From Streptomyces akebiae (GTDB lineage: Bacteria > Actinomycetota > Actinomycetes > Streptomycetales > Streptomycetaceae): DNA of 64,000 nt. Below the pieces are notes generated by a model. The model worked only from the letters and a program-made list of their open reading frames with translations, searched no databases and was not told where the DNA came from. Each line of letters opens with the position of its first letter. Positions within the stretch are counted from its first letter, which is position 1. This document shows positions 33,619-42,164 of this stretch, one piece after another. The translations under genes and the position numbers were made by a program. The stretch lies in NCBI RefSeq assembly GCF_019599145.1, contig NZ_CP080647.1:4712001-4776000 (forward strand), read 5' to 3'.

Positions 33619-35349
33619 ATGGTGCAGGGTGCGGGAGGCGAAGGGCCGTCGCGGGCGGCGGCCGAGCCGGGTTTCTGGCCGCAGGTCGTCGAGCAGCTGG
33701 GCACCGCCCTGATGGTGCTGGATCCGGCCGGACGGATCCTCGACGTCAACCCGGCCGCCGAACGGCTGCTGGGCCGGGCCGCCCGCGCGATGCGCGGGGT
33801 GGACGCGCACGAGATGCTGCACCGGGACGCGGACGGCAGCACGCTCCTGCGGAAGCGGTGCCCGCTGCTCCAGTCGCTGGCCGATGGAACCGCCGCGCGC
33901 GGGGAGGGCGACTGCTATATGCGCGGTGACGGTCGCCTGGTCACGATCTCCTGGTCCGCTTCTCCCCTGATGGCCGACGGCTCCGTCAAGGGCATGGCCG
34001 TCCTCTTCACCGACGCCACGGTCGACCACGGCGCGCGCCGGGAACGTGCGGCCTATACGAGTGCTCTGGAGGACCTCAACGAGCGGCTGACGCTGATCGC
34101 GGAGATCACCGACGTACTGGGCCAGACCCTGGAGACCGACGAGGCCCTCGCCCGGCTGGGCCGCCTGCTGGTTCCGCGCCTCGCCGACTGGGCGGCGGTG
34201 GACCTGCGGGCCGGTTCCGGGCAGATCCACCGGGTGACGGTGACCGGTCCCGGAGGCCGGGACGCCGGCCTGGAGGGCGGGCGCGAGCACCTTCCCGAGG
34301 CCGCGGAGAAAGACCCCTCGCCGCTTGTCCGGGTGCTGAACGGCGGTCCCCCTGTGCTGCGGCAGGAACAGCACGACCCGGGGACCCCGGCGGCCCCGCC
34401 CGGCTCTCCCCTGTCCGCCCTCGACAGCGACTTCCTGCGGACGGTGCGCGCGACGTCCGTCATCACGGTGCCGCTGAGCTCCGGGCGGGAGATCACCGGC
34501 GCACTGACGCTGGTGCGCACCGACCCGGCGCACCCCTTCGACACCGCCGATCTGGACGTGGTGAGCGACATCGGCCGCCGGGTCGGCCTGGTCGTCGACA
34601 ACGCCCGCCGGTACGGCCGTCAGCGCGCCGTCGCCGAGGCCATGCAGCGCAACCTGCTCGCCCCGCTCCCCCAGCCGGGCCGCCTGCGGCTGGCCGCCCG
34701 CTACCAGCCCGCTCCGGTCGGCTCCCAGGTCGGCGGCGACTGGTACGACGCGTTCGAGCTGAAGGACGGCGCGCTCGCGCTGGTCATCGGGGACGTCGTG
34801 GGCCACGATCTGACCGCGGCGGCCGGGATGGCCCAACTCCACGGCATCCTGCGGTCCCTGGCCTGGGACCACACCGAACCGCCCGGCGCGGTCGTCGACC
34901 GCCTCGACGACGCGATGCCCGCCATCACCACCGTCCCGATGGCCACCCTCGTCCTCGCCCGGGTCGAAGGCGACCCGCAGACCGGCCCCTGGACACTGCG
35001 GTGGACCAGCGCCGGACATCCGCCGCCGCTCCTCCTGACCCCCGGCGGCCGGGCGCACTACCTCGAAGCCGGACAGGGAGTCGTCCTCGGCGCTCCCCCT
35101 GTCACCGGCGCGAGCAGGCCGAACGCCACGCTGGCCCTGCCGCCGGGCGCCACCCTCCTCCTCTACACCGACGGCCTGATCGAGATCCCCGGCAGCGACC
35201 TGGACACCGGCCTGGTCCGGCTGCGCCGGCACGCCCTCGCGCTCGCGGACGCACCGCTGGACACGCTGTGCGACGGACTACTGGCCCGGATGCCACCCGG
35301 CAGCACCGACGACGTGGCCCTCCTCGCCCTGCGTCTGCCGACCCCGTGA
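33619..35349 (+). CDS. PAS-GAF-SpoIIE serine phosphatase
   Basis: GGAGG precedes ATG 33619. The 576-residue cytosolic protein has a PAS domain (about 22-130; LGTALMVLDPAGRILDVNPA) and a GAF domain (about 145-330; SVITVPLSSGREITGALTLV). The PP2C/SpoIIE domain (about 350-576) contains GSQVGGDWYDAFEL, IGDVVGHDLTAAAGMAQLHG, SAGHPPPLLL, YTDGLIEIPG and STDDVALLAL. The metal-binding aspartates are intact. It should dephosphorylate STAS antagonists such as the one at 31089-31460, activating a stress sigma factor. Light, redox or ligand sensing by PAS/GAF is undetermined. Confidence 0.92.
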   Translation: MVQGAGGEGPSRAAAEPGFWPQVVEQLGTALMVLDPAGRILDVNPAAERLLGRAARAMRGVDAHEMLHRDADGSTLLRKRCPLLQSLADGTAARGEGDCYMRGDGRLVTISWSASPLMADGSVKGMAVLFTDATVDHGARRERAAYTSALEDLNERLTLIAEITDVLGQTLETDEALARLGRLLVPRLADWAAVDLRAGSGQIHRVTVTGPGGRDAGLEGGREHLPEAAEKDPSPLVRVLNGGPPVLRQEQHDPGTPAAPPGSPLSALDSDFLRTVRATSVITVPLSSGREITGALTLVRTDPAHPFDTADLDVVSDIGRRVGLVVDNARRYGRQRAVAEAMQRNLLAPLPQPGRLRLAARYQPAPVGSQVGGDWYDAFELKDGALALVIGDVVGHDLTAAAGMAQLHGILRSLAWDHTEPPGAVVDRLDDAMPAITTVPMATLVLARVEGDPQTGPWTLRWTSAGHPPPLLLTPGGRAHYLEAGQGVVLGAPPVTGASRPNATLALPPGATLLLYTDGLIEIPGSDLDTGLVRLRRHALALADAPLDTLCDGLLARMPPGSTDDVALLALRLPTP

Positions 35350-35674
35350 CTTCCTTCCGTGCGTGCCTCGCGACGGTCTCGTCGAGTCCGGCGGCCGCGT
35401 CGAGTCCGGCGGCAACGTGCTGCCGACGGTCGTCGCCGGAGAAGGCCGCGCCCCGCACCGCGCGAGCCGAACAGCCCGGTGAACGCCGTACGAGCGGCCG
35501 CGCCGGGAACAGCCGGCGCGGCCGGCAGGTTGCACCGACCGGGGAGCGGCGTCGCACGGGCGGGGAACACGGAGGGCCAGGGGGTCGTCCGTCCCACCGG
35601 GATCCGGTCCCCGAGATCGTGGTGCGCCCGCCGCGCACTCGGACCCGGACGTAATTCCGCAGGAGGACTGTTTC
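35350..35674. other. Gene-free spacer
   Basis: About 325 bp without a supported gene. It contains a direct repeat CGTCGAGTCCGGCGGC near 35380-35413 and the ribosome site AGGAGGA for the next gene. Confidence 0.4.
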
Positions 35675-36508
35675 GTGACCGACCGGCCTTTGACGCTCAT
35701 GGCAGTGCACGCCCACCCCGACGACGAGGCCACGGGAACCGGAGGGGTCCTCGCGCGGTACGCGGCGGAAGGCATCCGCACGGTGCTCGTGACGTGTACC
35801 GACGGCGGTTGCGGCGACGGACCGGGGGGCGCCAAGCCGGGCGACCCCGGGCACGACCCCTCGGCCGTCGCCGCGATGCGCCGTCAAGAACTCCGGGCGA
35901 GCTGCGACGTCCTGAAGGTCAGCGATCTGGAGATGCTGGACTACGCCGACTCCGGAATGACGGGCTGGCCGACCAACGACGCCCCGGACTCCTTCTGGCA
36001 GACACCCGTGGCGGAGGGCGCGGCCCGGCTCGCGGAACTCATGCGGCACTACCGGCCTGATGTCGTCGTCACCTACGACGAGAACGGCTTCTACGGCCAC
36101 CCCGACCACATCCAGGCCCATCGCATCACGATGGCGGCGCTGGAGATGACGGAGCTGACACCGAAGGTGTACTGGACCACGATGCCCCACTCGATGATGC
36201 GGCGGTTCGGCGAAGTCATGCGCGAGTTCGGTGAGGACATGCCGGAGCCGGACCCCGCCGAGGCCGCCGCGCTCGCCGAGATCGGCCTCCCCGACGACGA
36301 GATCACCACGTGGGTGGACACCACCGCGTTCAGCGGTCAGAAGTTCGACGCGTTGGCCGCGCACGCCAGTCAGGGCGAGAACATCTTCTTCCTCAAGATG
36401 GGCAAGGAGAGGTTCGGCGAGTTGATGGGCATGGAGACCTTCGTCCGGGTCCAGGACGCCACCGGCGCGGCCGTACCCGAGAACGATCTCTTCGCCGGGC
36501 TGCGCTGA
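35675..36508 (+). CDS. PIG-L family deacetylase (Mca/MshB-like)
   Basis: AGGAGGA lies about 8 nt before GTG 35675. The 277-residue product carries the zinc site AVHAHPDDEATGTGG and VTYDENGFYGHPDHIQAHRI. This is the Mca/MshB layout, with length and the HPDDE/HPDH motifs close to mycothiol S-conjugate amidase. It may cleave mycothiol conjugates or deacetylate a GlcNAc-inositol-like molecule. As Streptomyces normally has Mca and MshB elsewhere, this is probably an extra paralogue for detoxification. Confidence 0.85.
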   Translation: MTDRPLTLMAVHAHPDDEATGTGGVLARYAAEGIRTVLVTCTDGGCGDGPGGAKPGDPGHDPSAVAAMRRQELRASCDVLKVSDLEMLDYADSGMTGWPTNDAPDSFWQTPVAEGAARLAELMRHYRPDVVVTYDENGFYGHPDHIQAHRITMAALEMTELTPKVYWTTMPHSMMRRFGEVMREFGEDMPEPDPAEAAALAEIGLPDDEITTWVDTTAFSGQKFDALAAHASQGENIFFLKMGKERFGELMGMETFVRVQDATGAAVPENDLFAGLR

Positions 36509-36560
36509 TCCGCTCCTCGATCCCACGCTGGTCCGTACGAGGCCCGCGCATCCATGGATT

Positions 36561-36572
36561 CCTGAATTCAGG
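36561..36572. promoter_or_regulatory. Palindromic operator of the CmtR-like regulator
   Basis: CCTGAATTCAGG is a perfect 12-bp palindrome ending 20 bp before the regulator start. TAGCTG at 36574-36579 could be a -10 element, leaving almost no leader. Position and symmetry suit autoregulation by the ArsR-family protein. Confidence 0.6.
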
Positions 36573-36592
36573 TTTAGCTGTACTCTCGAAGG

Positions 36593-36928
36593 GTGCTCAC
36601 TCTCGCCCCTGACATCGACGTCCTGGTCCGGTTCGGGCGCGCGCTCGCCGACCCCATCCGTTGCCGCATCCTGCTCGCGCTCCGGGAGGCGCCCGCCTAC
36701 CCCGCGGACCTCGCCGACACGATCGGCGTCTCGCGTACGCGGCTGTCCAACCACCTGGCGTGCCTTCGGGACTGCGGACTCGTCGTCACCGTGCCCGACG
36801 GACGCCGCACCCGGTACGAGCTGACCGACGAACGCCTCGGCCATGCCCTGGACGATCTGCGCACCGCCGTGGTCGCGGTCGAGGCGGACAGGACCTGCCC
36901 CGACGCCGAGGACAAGGGCTGCTGCTGA
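36593..36928 (+). CDS. cmtR: CmtR-type Cd/Pb-sensing ArsR regulator
   Basis: The 111-residue product starts at GTG 36593 directly behind GAAGG. It has the ArsR winged helix (RTRLSNHLACLRDCGLVVTV). Cys57, Cys61 and Cys102 fall at exactly the residue numbers of the three metal ligands of mycobacterial CmtR, the first two in the recognition-helix region. Two extra cysteines end the protein. Its TGA overlaps the next ATG by one base, so it is coupled to the CDF transporter gene, whose expression it should repress until Cd or Pb binds. Confidence 0.88.
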   Translation: MLTLAPDIDVLVRFGRALADPIRCRILLALREAPAYPADLADTIGVSRTRLSNHLACLRDCGLVVTVPDGRRTRYELTDERLGHALDDLRTAVVAVEADRTCPDAEDKGCC

Positions 36929-37665
36929 TGACCTCCGAGGCATCCGGGGCCTCCATATCACTGCCCCTCGGGCCCTCCCCCGCCCGGCGTGACGCGCTCG
37001 CCCGTCGCATACGTCTGCTGGTCGCCGCCACCATCAGCTACAACGTCGTCGAGGCGGTCGTCGCGATCACCGCCGGGACGCTCGCCTCCTCCAGCGCACT
37101 GATCGGCTTCGGGCTCGATTCCGTCATCGAGGTGTCCTCCGCCGCCGCGGTCGCCTGGCAGTTCTCCGCCCGCGAGCACGCCGTACGGGAGGCCCGCGAG
37201 AAGACCACCCTGCGGATCATCGCCCTGTCCTTCTTCGCCCTTGCCGCATACGTCGGCGTCGACGCCGTCCGCGCCCTCGCCGGCACCGGGGAAGCCGGAC
37301 GCTCCGTCCCCGGCATCGTGCTCGCCGCCCTCTCCCTGGCCGTGATGCCCTTCCTGTCCGCCGCCCAGCGCCGCACCGGACGCGAACTCGGCTCCGCGTC
37401 CGCCGTCGCCGACTCCAAGCAGACCCTGCTCTGCACCTACCTCTCCGCCGTACTCCTGGCCGGCCTCGTCCTCAACGCCACCCTCGGCTGGTCCTGGGCC
37501 GACCCCGTCGCCGCCCTCGCCATCGCCGCGATCGCCGTCAAGGAAGGCCGCGACACCTGGCGGGGCGAAGGCTGCTGCGCCCCGACCGCCCCTTCGGCGA
37601 CGCCGTCGGTCGGCACCGAGACGGACGCGTGCGGGTGCCGTCCCGGCTGCGACTGCCGCGGTTGA
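36928..37665 (+). CDS. Cation diffusion facilitator-like metal transporter with Cys-rich tail
   Basis: The 245-residue protein starts at ATG 36928 (overlapping the regulator stop). It has five to six helices (IRLLVAATISYNVVEAVVAI, SALIGFGLDSVIEVSSAAAV, SAVADSKQTLLCTYLSAVLL). GLDS and VADSKQT occupy the positions of the CDF HxxxD metal motifs. The C-terminus GCC...ACGCRPGCDCRG is cysteine-rich and may collect thiophilic metals. It probably exports Cd, Pb or Zn; mycobacterial CmtR instead controls a P-type ATPase. Confidence 0.85.
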   Translation: MTSEASGASISLPLGPSPARRDALARRIRLLVAATISYNVVEAVVAITAGTLASSSALIGFGLDSVIEVSSAAAVAWQFSAREHAVREAREKTTLRIIALSFFALAAYVGVDAVRALAGTGEAGRSVPGIVLAALSLAVMPFLSAAQRRTGRELGSASAVADSKQTLLCTYLSAVLLAGLVLNATLGWSWADPVAALAIAAIAVKEGRDTWRGEGCCAPTAPSATPSVGTETDACGCRPGCDCRG

Positions 37666-37770
37666 CGAGTCGGAGCGCCTGGGAATCCCCGACACCAACA
37701 CACCTCCCCCATACCAGGCATACAATGGCAAATGGGTCAACGCACTCTCACGTGCCGCGGCCCGGAAGGG

Positions 37771-37798
37771 CGACCCCGGCGTGCATACGCCGGGGTCG
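37771..37798. terminator. Hairpin terminator after the CDF gene
   Basis: CGACCCCGGCGT-GCAT-ACGCCGGGGTCG is a perfect 12-bp stem with a 4-nt loop followed by TTGTG. It lies 105 bp past the CDF stop. The remainder of the spacer 37666-38029 holds no supported gene; it is unusually AT-rich at 37850-37990, where the promoter of the next gene is likely. Confidence 0.75.
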
Positions 37799-38029
37799 TT
37801 GTGCACCGGCCCGAAGGAAGCGTCGATCGGTGGCGCTCCCCGATTACAGGGCCATTCAGCCCATTAATCATTTGCGCATACCTTCCACAAACATCTTCCA
37901 CTTCAGCGAAACCAGCTCCTGTTTCCACAGACGCATTCCTTATCTGCGTAATATGCCGAAGGCAGAATACGGGCGATTCCATTCTGCCGAGAATCGCCGA
38001 GATCCTTCCTCAAGGAGCTGGCCACCTCA

Positions 38030-39367
38030 ATGACGACGCATATTCCTGACGCGCCTGTACGGCGCACCATTTCGGTGTGGATCGCGGCGGTGACGGCTGT
38101 GGTGATCGCCGCCGTCGTCGTGGCTATGACACCGCCACGCGCACACGCGATCGCCACCCCCGTGCCTCTGGGCACGGCAGCCAGTTACGGAGTACTGGCC
38201 GGCGCGGCCGTCAGCAACACCGGGCCCACGGTGGTCCAGGGCCTCAACGTAGGCGTGAGCCCCGGTACGGCCATCACCGGGTTCCCGCCCGGCATTGTGA
38301 CCCCACCCGGCACCCTGCACTCCGCCGATGCCCACGCGGCCCAGGCGAAGATCGACCTGACCACGGCGTACAACCAGGCCGCCGGGCAGACTCTGACGGA
38401 CGCGGTGTACAACGACGCTCCCCACGAGTACGGCGGCCAGACACTGACGCCGGGCCTCTACCGGGCGAACAGCTCCGCGCAGATCACCGGCACCCTCACC
38501 CTGGACGCCCAGGGCGACCCCAACGCCGTCTGGGTGTTCCAGGTCGGTTCCACCCTGAACACGGCAGCCGAGAACAGCACGGTGAGCCTCGTCAACGGCG
38601 CTTCGCCGTGCAACGTGTACTGGCAGGTCGGCAGCTCGGCCACGCTCGGCACCAACACCGATTTCGTGGGCACCATCTTGGCCGACACCTCGATCACCGC
38701 CACCACGGGGGCGGACATCAACGGCCGACTGCTGGCCGATGCGGGCGCACGGGGTGACGGCGCCGTGACGCTGGACACCAACGACATCTTCCTGGGACCG
38801 TGCGGGACCGGCGCGACCACGGGCGGTCTGGTCACCGGCGGTGTGATCGCCGGGGCCACCACGGGCGGCACGGGCAGCACCACGGTCGGCGTCATCGGCG
38901 GCGTGCCGACGGGCGGCGGAACCGGTGGGACCCCGGGTGGTCTCCTCGGCGGCGTCCTGACGACGGGCGGCACCACTGGCGGAGCGCTCGGCGGCCTTGT
39001 CGCCGGTGCTACGACAAGCGGGACCACGGGCGGCGTCAACGGCGGTGTCAACGGCGGTGTCAACGGCGGCGTCAACGGCGGCGTCAACGGCGGTGTCGAC
39101 GGCGGCGTGATCGGCGGGCCCGGACACGGCCACGGTGGGGAGCACGACCACGGCGGAAAGCACGAAGAACACGGCCAGCACGGCCCTGAAGAACACGGCC
39201 AGCACGGCCCCGAAGAGCACGACCAGCACGGCCCCGGAGGGAAATCCGAAGAACACGGCCGGCACGACCACGGCGGGAAGCACGAAGAGCACGGCGGTCA
39301 CGGCGGTCACGGCGAGCACGACAGCAAGTCCGGCGAGGGCGACGGCCACGGCAGCGTTCGTAGCTGA
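38030..39367 (+). CDS. Secreted ice-binding-fold (DUF3494) protein with Gly repeats and His-rich tail
   Basis: AAGGAG about 12 nt upstream of ATG 38030. The 445-residue product has a signal peptide (SVWIAAVTAVVIAAVVVAM, cleavage near RAHA, residue 40). A DUF3494 beta-helix domain (about 45-265) contains LGTAASYGVLAGAAVSNTGP, LTPGLYRANSSAQITGTLTL, AVWVFQVGSTLNTAAENSTV and ADINGRLLADAGARGDGAVT. A Gly/Thr-rich segment with five to six 12-bp GGVN units (39028-39110) leads to a tail of about 80 residues full of His, Glu and Gly (GKHEEHGQHGPEEHGQHGPE). The fold serves ice binding or surface adhesion; the tail suggests metal binding outside the cell, which is inference. Confidence 0.82.
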   Translation: MTTHIPDAPVRRTISVWIAAVTAVVIAAVVVAMTPPRAHAIATPVPLGTAASYGVLAGAAVSNTGPTVVQGLNVGVSPGTAITGFPPGIVTPPGTLHSADAHAAQAKIDLTTAYNQAAGQTLTDAVYNDAPHEYGGQTLTPGLYRANSSAQITGTLTLDAQGDPNAVWVFQVGSTLNTAAENSTVSLVNGASPCNVYWQVGSSATLGTNTDFVGTILADTSITATTGADINGRLLADAGARGDGAVTLDTNDIFLGPCGTGATTGGLVTGGVIAGATTGGTGSTTVGVIGGVPTGGGTGGTPGGLLGGVLTTGGTTGGALGGLVAGATTSGTTGGVNGGVNGGVNGGVNGGVNGGVDGGVIGGPGHGHGGEHDHGGKHEEHGQHGPEEHGQHGPEEHDQHGPGGKSEEHGRHDHGGKHEEHGGHGGHGEHDSKSGEGDGHGSVRS

Positions 39368-39456
39368 GTCCCCCGTGCGTCCCTGACGGGACGGGCGGCG
39401 CGCGGCGGATCGTTGTCCATTCCGTCGCGCGCCGCCGACGAGCTTCAGGAGAAGCA

Positions 39457-40269
39457 GTGAGAGAAGCCGGGATCGAAAGGCCGGGTGAGGCCGTGTTGGA
39501 CGGCGTTGTGTCGACGGGTGCGGACGAATCCGCGACAGAATCCACGGACAGACCCACGGACAGAACCGCCGACAGAACCACGGACAGACCGGCCGCCGAA
39601 TCCAAGCAAGTATCCGTGGAAAAGCCCCCGCCACGATCGGAGCCTCCGCCGATCCTCCTGCAAGCGCTGACGAGTACTGCCGCGGCCCTCTGCCTGGCGA
39701 CGGCCCTGGCCCATGCGCTCCTCGTGTTTCTGCACGTGGCGCCCCCGAACCCGCTCTCCCAGCAGTACAGCCGCCAGGTCGACGCATGGGTCCACCCGCT
39801 GTTCGAGCAGAACTGGCGGCTCTTCGCCCCGGATCCGGAATCGGTCAACCGACAGATCTCGGTGAGGACCGTGCACACCGGCCCGGACGGCGCCAAGCAG
39901 GTGAGCGGCTGGTTCGATCTGACCGCTGTGGACAACTCGGCCGTGAAGCACAACCCCTTCCCGAGTCACACGGCACAGAACATGCTGCGACGAGCCTGGA
40001 GTTCCTACCTCGAAACCCACGGTGGCGACGACCGGCCTCGCTCGCAGCGGGCACTGATGATTCAGCGGTACCTGACCAACATCGCCTCGAAGCGCGTCGC
40101 CGCCCACCGTGGCGGGAACTTCGAGGCCGTCCAGCTACGGGTGGTCACCGTGCCCATCGCCGCGCCCGCCTCAGCGGGCGGCACGGGCGCGGGCGCAGTC
40201 GCGCCGAGAACGTCCGATACGCGGCATCTGCCCTGGTGGAAGGTGAAGGCGGACTCCCTTGGAAACTGA
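39457..40269 (+). CDS. DUF5819-family membrane-associated protein
   Basis: AGGAGAA lies just before GTG 39457. The 270-residue product has a charged, Thr/Asp/Arg-rich N-terminus (about 70 residues), one helix (ALTSTAAALCLATALAHALL) and an extracytoplasmic domain beginning PNPLSQQYSRQVDAWVHPLF and EQNWRLFAPDPESVNRQISV. Function is unknown. The following HTTM gene starts inside its end (11-nt overlap), and this pair recurs in Streptomyces, so the two products probably work together. Confidence 0.82.
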   Translation: MREAGIERPGEAVLDGVVSTGADESATESTDRPTDRTADRTTDRPAAESKQVSVEKPPPRSEPPPILLQALTSTAAALCLATALAHALLVFLHVAPPNPLSQQYSRQVDAWVHPLFEQNWRLFAPDPESVNRQISVRTVHTGPDGAKQVSGWFDLTAVDNSAVKHNPFPSHTAQNMLRRAWSSYLETHGGDDRPRSQRALMIQRYLTNIASKRVAAHRGGNFEAVQLRVVTVPIAAPASAGGTGAGAVAPRTSDTRHLPWWKVKADSLGN

Positions 40270-41473
40270 GCACGTACCCGCACCGCGCCCGCCTGAGCCG
40301 CGTGACCCGCGTGCGGCCGAGAGGACGGCGGCGGGCGCGTCGCACCGCACACGCGACCGGTGGCACGCGGGCCTCGGCGTCCTGACGGAGCGGCCCGTCT
40401 CCCTGTACGCCGCAGCCGTCCTGCGCATCGGATACGGGCTCGTCTACCTCGTCTTCCTGTTGCGCGAGTTTCCGCACCGCGACGAGATCTGGGGTCCGGG
40501 ATCACCGTGGACGCCGGAGCTGGCGAGGCAGCTGTTCGACCAGACGGGGTGGATCAGCCTCCTCACCCTGTCCGACAACCGGGCCTACTTCGAGGCCTGT
40601 TACGCACTGGCCGTCGGCACATCGGCACTGTTCGTCCTCGGGTGGCGGACCCGAGCGGTGTCCGTGCTGTTCGCGGTCGTGGTCGCGTCGTTCCACGGCA
40701 GGGCGATCTTCATGACCGACGGCGGGGACAACCTCATCCTCCTCATGGCCGTCTACCTCGTCTTCACCGCGTGCGGCCGTCGCTGCTCCCTCGACGCGCG
40801 CAGAGCCAGGCTTCGTACCCGCGCGGGTACGGAGACGCGCCTGCCGGTGCACCGGACGGCGGGCGGGCTCCGGGATCACCTCCGTACTTCCCGGCGGACC
40901 CTGGTCGCCGTGCTGCACAACTGCGGGATGTTCGTCATCGCGGCCCAGGTCTGCCTCCTCTACGGGTCCGCGGGTCTGTACAAGGCGCAGGGCGGATCCT
41001 GGGGCAACGGGACCGCCCTTCACTACGTCCTGAACCTCGACCTGTTCCGGCCCTGGCCCGGCCTCTCGCTCATGGCGGACGAGCACGACGTACTGCTCGC
41101 CATCGCCTGCCATCTGACGGTCCTGTTGCAGGTCGCCTTCCCGTTCGTCCTGTTCGGGCGGCTCAAGTACCCCGTTCTGACCCTGCTGTTGGGCATGCAC
41201 CTGGGTATCGCGGTACTCATGGGGCTGCCCCTGTTCTCCGGCGCGATGATCATCGCCGACGCCGTCTTCCTGCCGGACCGCTTCTACCGCGCGCTGGGAC
41301 GACTGTGGCGGCGCGCGGCTCAGGGGGTGGGTACCGGAAGGACGAGACGGGCATCCGGAGCGAGCACGCCCACCGGGCCGCCTTCACCTCCCTCAACCTC
41401 ACCGTCGCCGTCCGGGCCGCAGCTCCCGTCCCCTTCGGCCCCGGCCCCGCGCTGTCGCGTCACGGGACCCTGA
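40259..41473 (+). CDS. HTTM-domain integral membrane protein
   Basis: TTG 40259 overlaps the DUF5819 gene; GGAAGGTGAAGG lies upstream. The 404-residue protein shows several helices (AAAVLRIGYGLVYLVFLLRE, NLILLMAVYLVFTACGR, LLTLLLGMHLGIAVLMGL) and the HTTM-like SAGLYKAQGGSWGNGTALHY. HTTM proteins resemble the membrane part of vitamin-K-dependent gamma-carboxylase, but no carboxylase activity is implied. The C-terminal 50 residues are Pro/Ser-rich and disordered. Confidence 0.85.
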   Translation: METEHVPAPRPPEPRDPRAAERTAAGASHRTRDRWHAGLGVLTERPVSLYAAAVLRIGYGLVYLVFLLREFPHRDEIWGPGSPWTPELARQLFDQTGWISLLTLSDNRAYFEACYALAVGTSALFVLGWRTRAVSVLFAVVVASFHGRAIFMTDGGDNLILLMAVYLVFTACGRRCSLDARRARLRTRAGTETRLPVHRTAGGLRDHLRTSRRTLVAVLHNCGMFVIAAQVCLLYGSAGLYKAQGGSWGNGTALHYVLNLDLFRPWPGLSLMADEHDVLLAIACHLTVLLQVAFPFVLFGRLKYPVLTLLLGMHLGIAVLMGLPLFSGAMIIADAVFLPDRFYRALGRLWRRAAQGVGTGRTRRASGASTPTGPPSPPSTSPSPSGPQLPSPSAPAPRCRVTGP

Positions 41474-41560
41474 ACGCCGACGTCCACGGATCCGGCAGCA
41501 CCAGGAAGCCTGCTGAACCGCTCTCCTCTCCCCACCCCGGAGGGCTTCGTCCAGGGAATC

Positions 41561-42154
41561 TCAGACGGTGCGTCGGGCGCTGTGGCGGGCTTCCCGGAGT
41601 CGGACCTTCGAGGGGAGGCGGTCCAGGCCGGCCGAGTCCCGCGCGTGTGCGAGTGTTTCCCGGCTCAGTCGCCCCAGAGTCCGCGCCGGATCGGCGTGAG
41701 GCTCCAGCAGCAGCCGTACGCGCGCGGTCGGAGCGGTACGTCGGCCCGTCAGCCGGACGTGAGCCCGCGAGACCCCGTCCAGGGCCTGTGCCTCTTCCTC
41801 GATCACGTCCTCCAGTGTGCGGCCGTCGAGCCGGGCCGCCGTGCCGTCCTCGCTGTCGACGAGGACCCGGTCCAGGCGGTGTCTGCGTTGTGCGAGGAGC
41901 CACCACAGCAGCAGGGCCAGCAGCACCACGAGCACCGCGATGACGGTCGGCCACCACCAGCCTTCCTCCCGCCACCGGGTGCGTCCCCAGGCGCCCAGCA
42001 CCACATCGTCCGGCCCACGGAAGGGCCACCAGCCCGGCACGTCGAAATCCCAGTGGCGCTGCAGGTCCAGTGCGCCCAGCAGCACGCCGCCGCCCAGGGC
42101 GAACAGTCCGAGACCGAGAAGCCCGAGCAGCACCCGGTTCACCGTCCTGAGCAT
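41561..42154 (-). CDS. amaP: AmaP-like alkaline shock membrane anchor
   Basis: ATG 42154 is preferred (GAGGTG 6 nt upstream) over GTG 42163. The 197-residue protein starts MLRTVNRVLLGLLGLGLFAL, has two membrane helices (the second around TVIAVLVVLLALLLWWLLAQ) and a cytosolic domain with VSRAHVRLTGRRTAPTARVR. In Firmicutes AmaP anchors Asp23 at the membrane. Here it ends a minus-strand cluster with two Asp23/Gls24 proteins, so the same role is likely. Confidence 0.82.
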   Translation of the reverse strand: MLRTVNRVLLGLLGLGLFALGGGVLLGALDLQRHWDFDVPGWWPFRGPDDVVLGAWGRTRWREEGWWWPTVIAVLVVLLALLLWWLLAQRRHRLDRVLVDSEDGTAARLDGRTLEDVIEEEAQALDGVSRAHVRLTGRRTAPTARVRLLLEPHADPARTLGRLSRETLAHARDSAGLDRLPSKVRLREARHSARRTV

Positions 42155-42164
42155 CAGGATCACC

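Noticed and set aside
37722..37860. Short frames beginning near ATGGCAAATGGG upstream of the terminator
   Set aside because: They run straight through the terminator hairpin and have no conserved-looking sequence.
38458..39087. Proline-rich antisense protein opposite the ice-binding-like gene
   Set aside because: The TPPLTPP pattern is the reverse reading of the glycine repeats; there is no start signal or independent feature.
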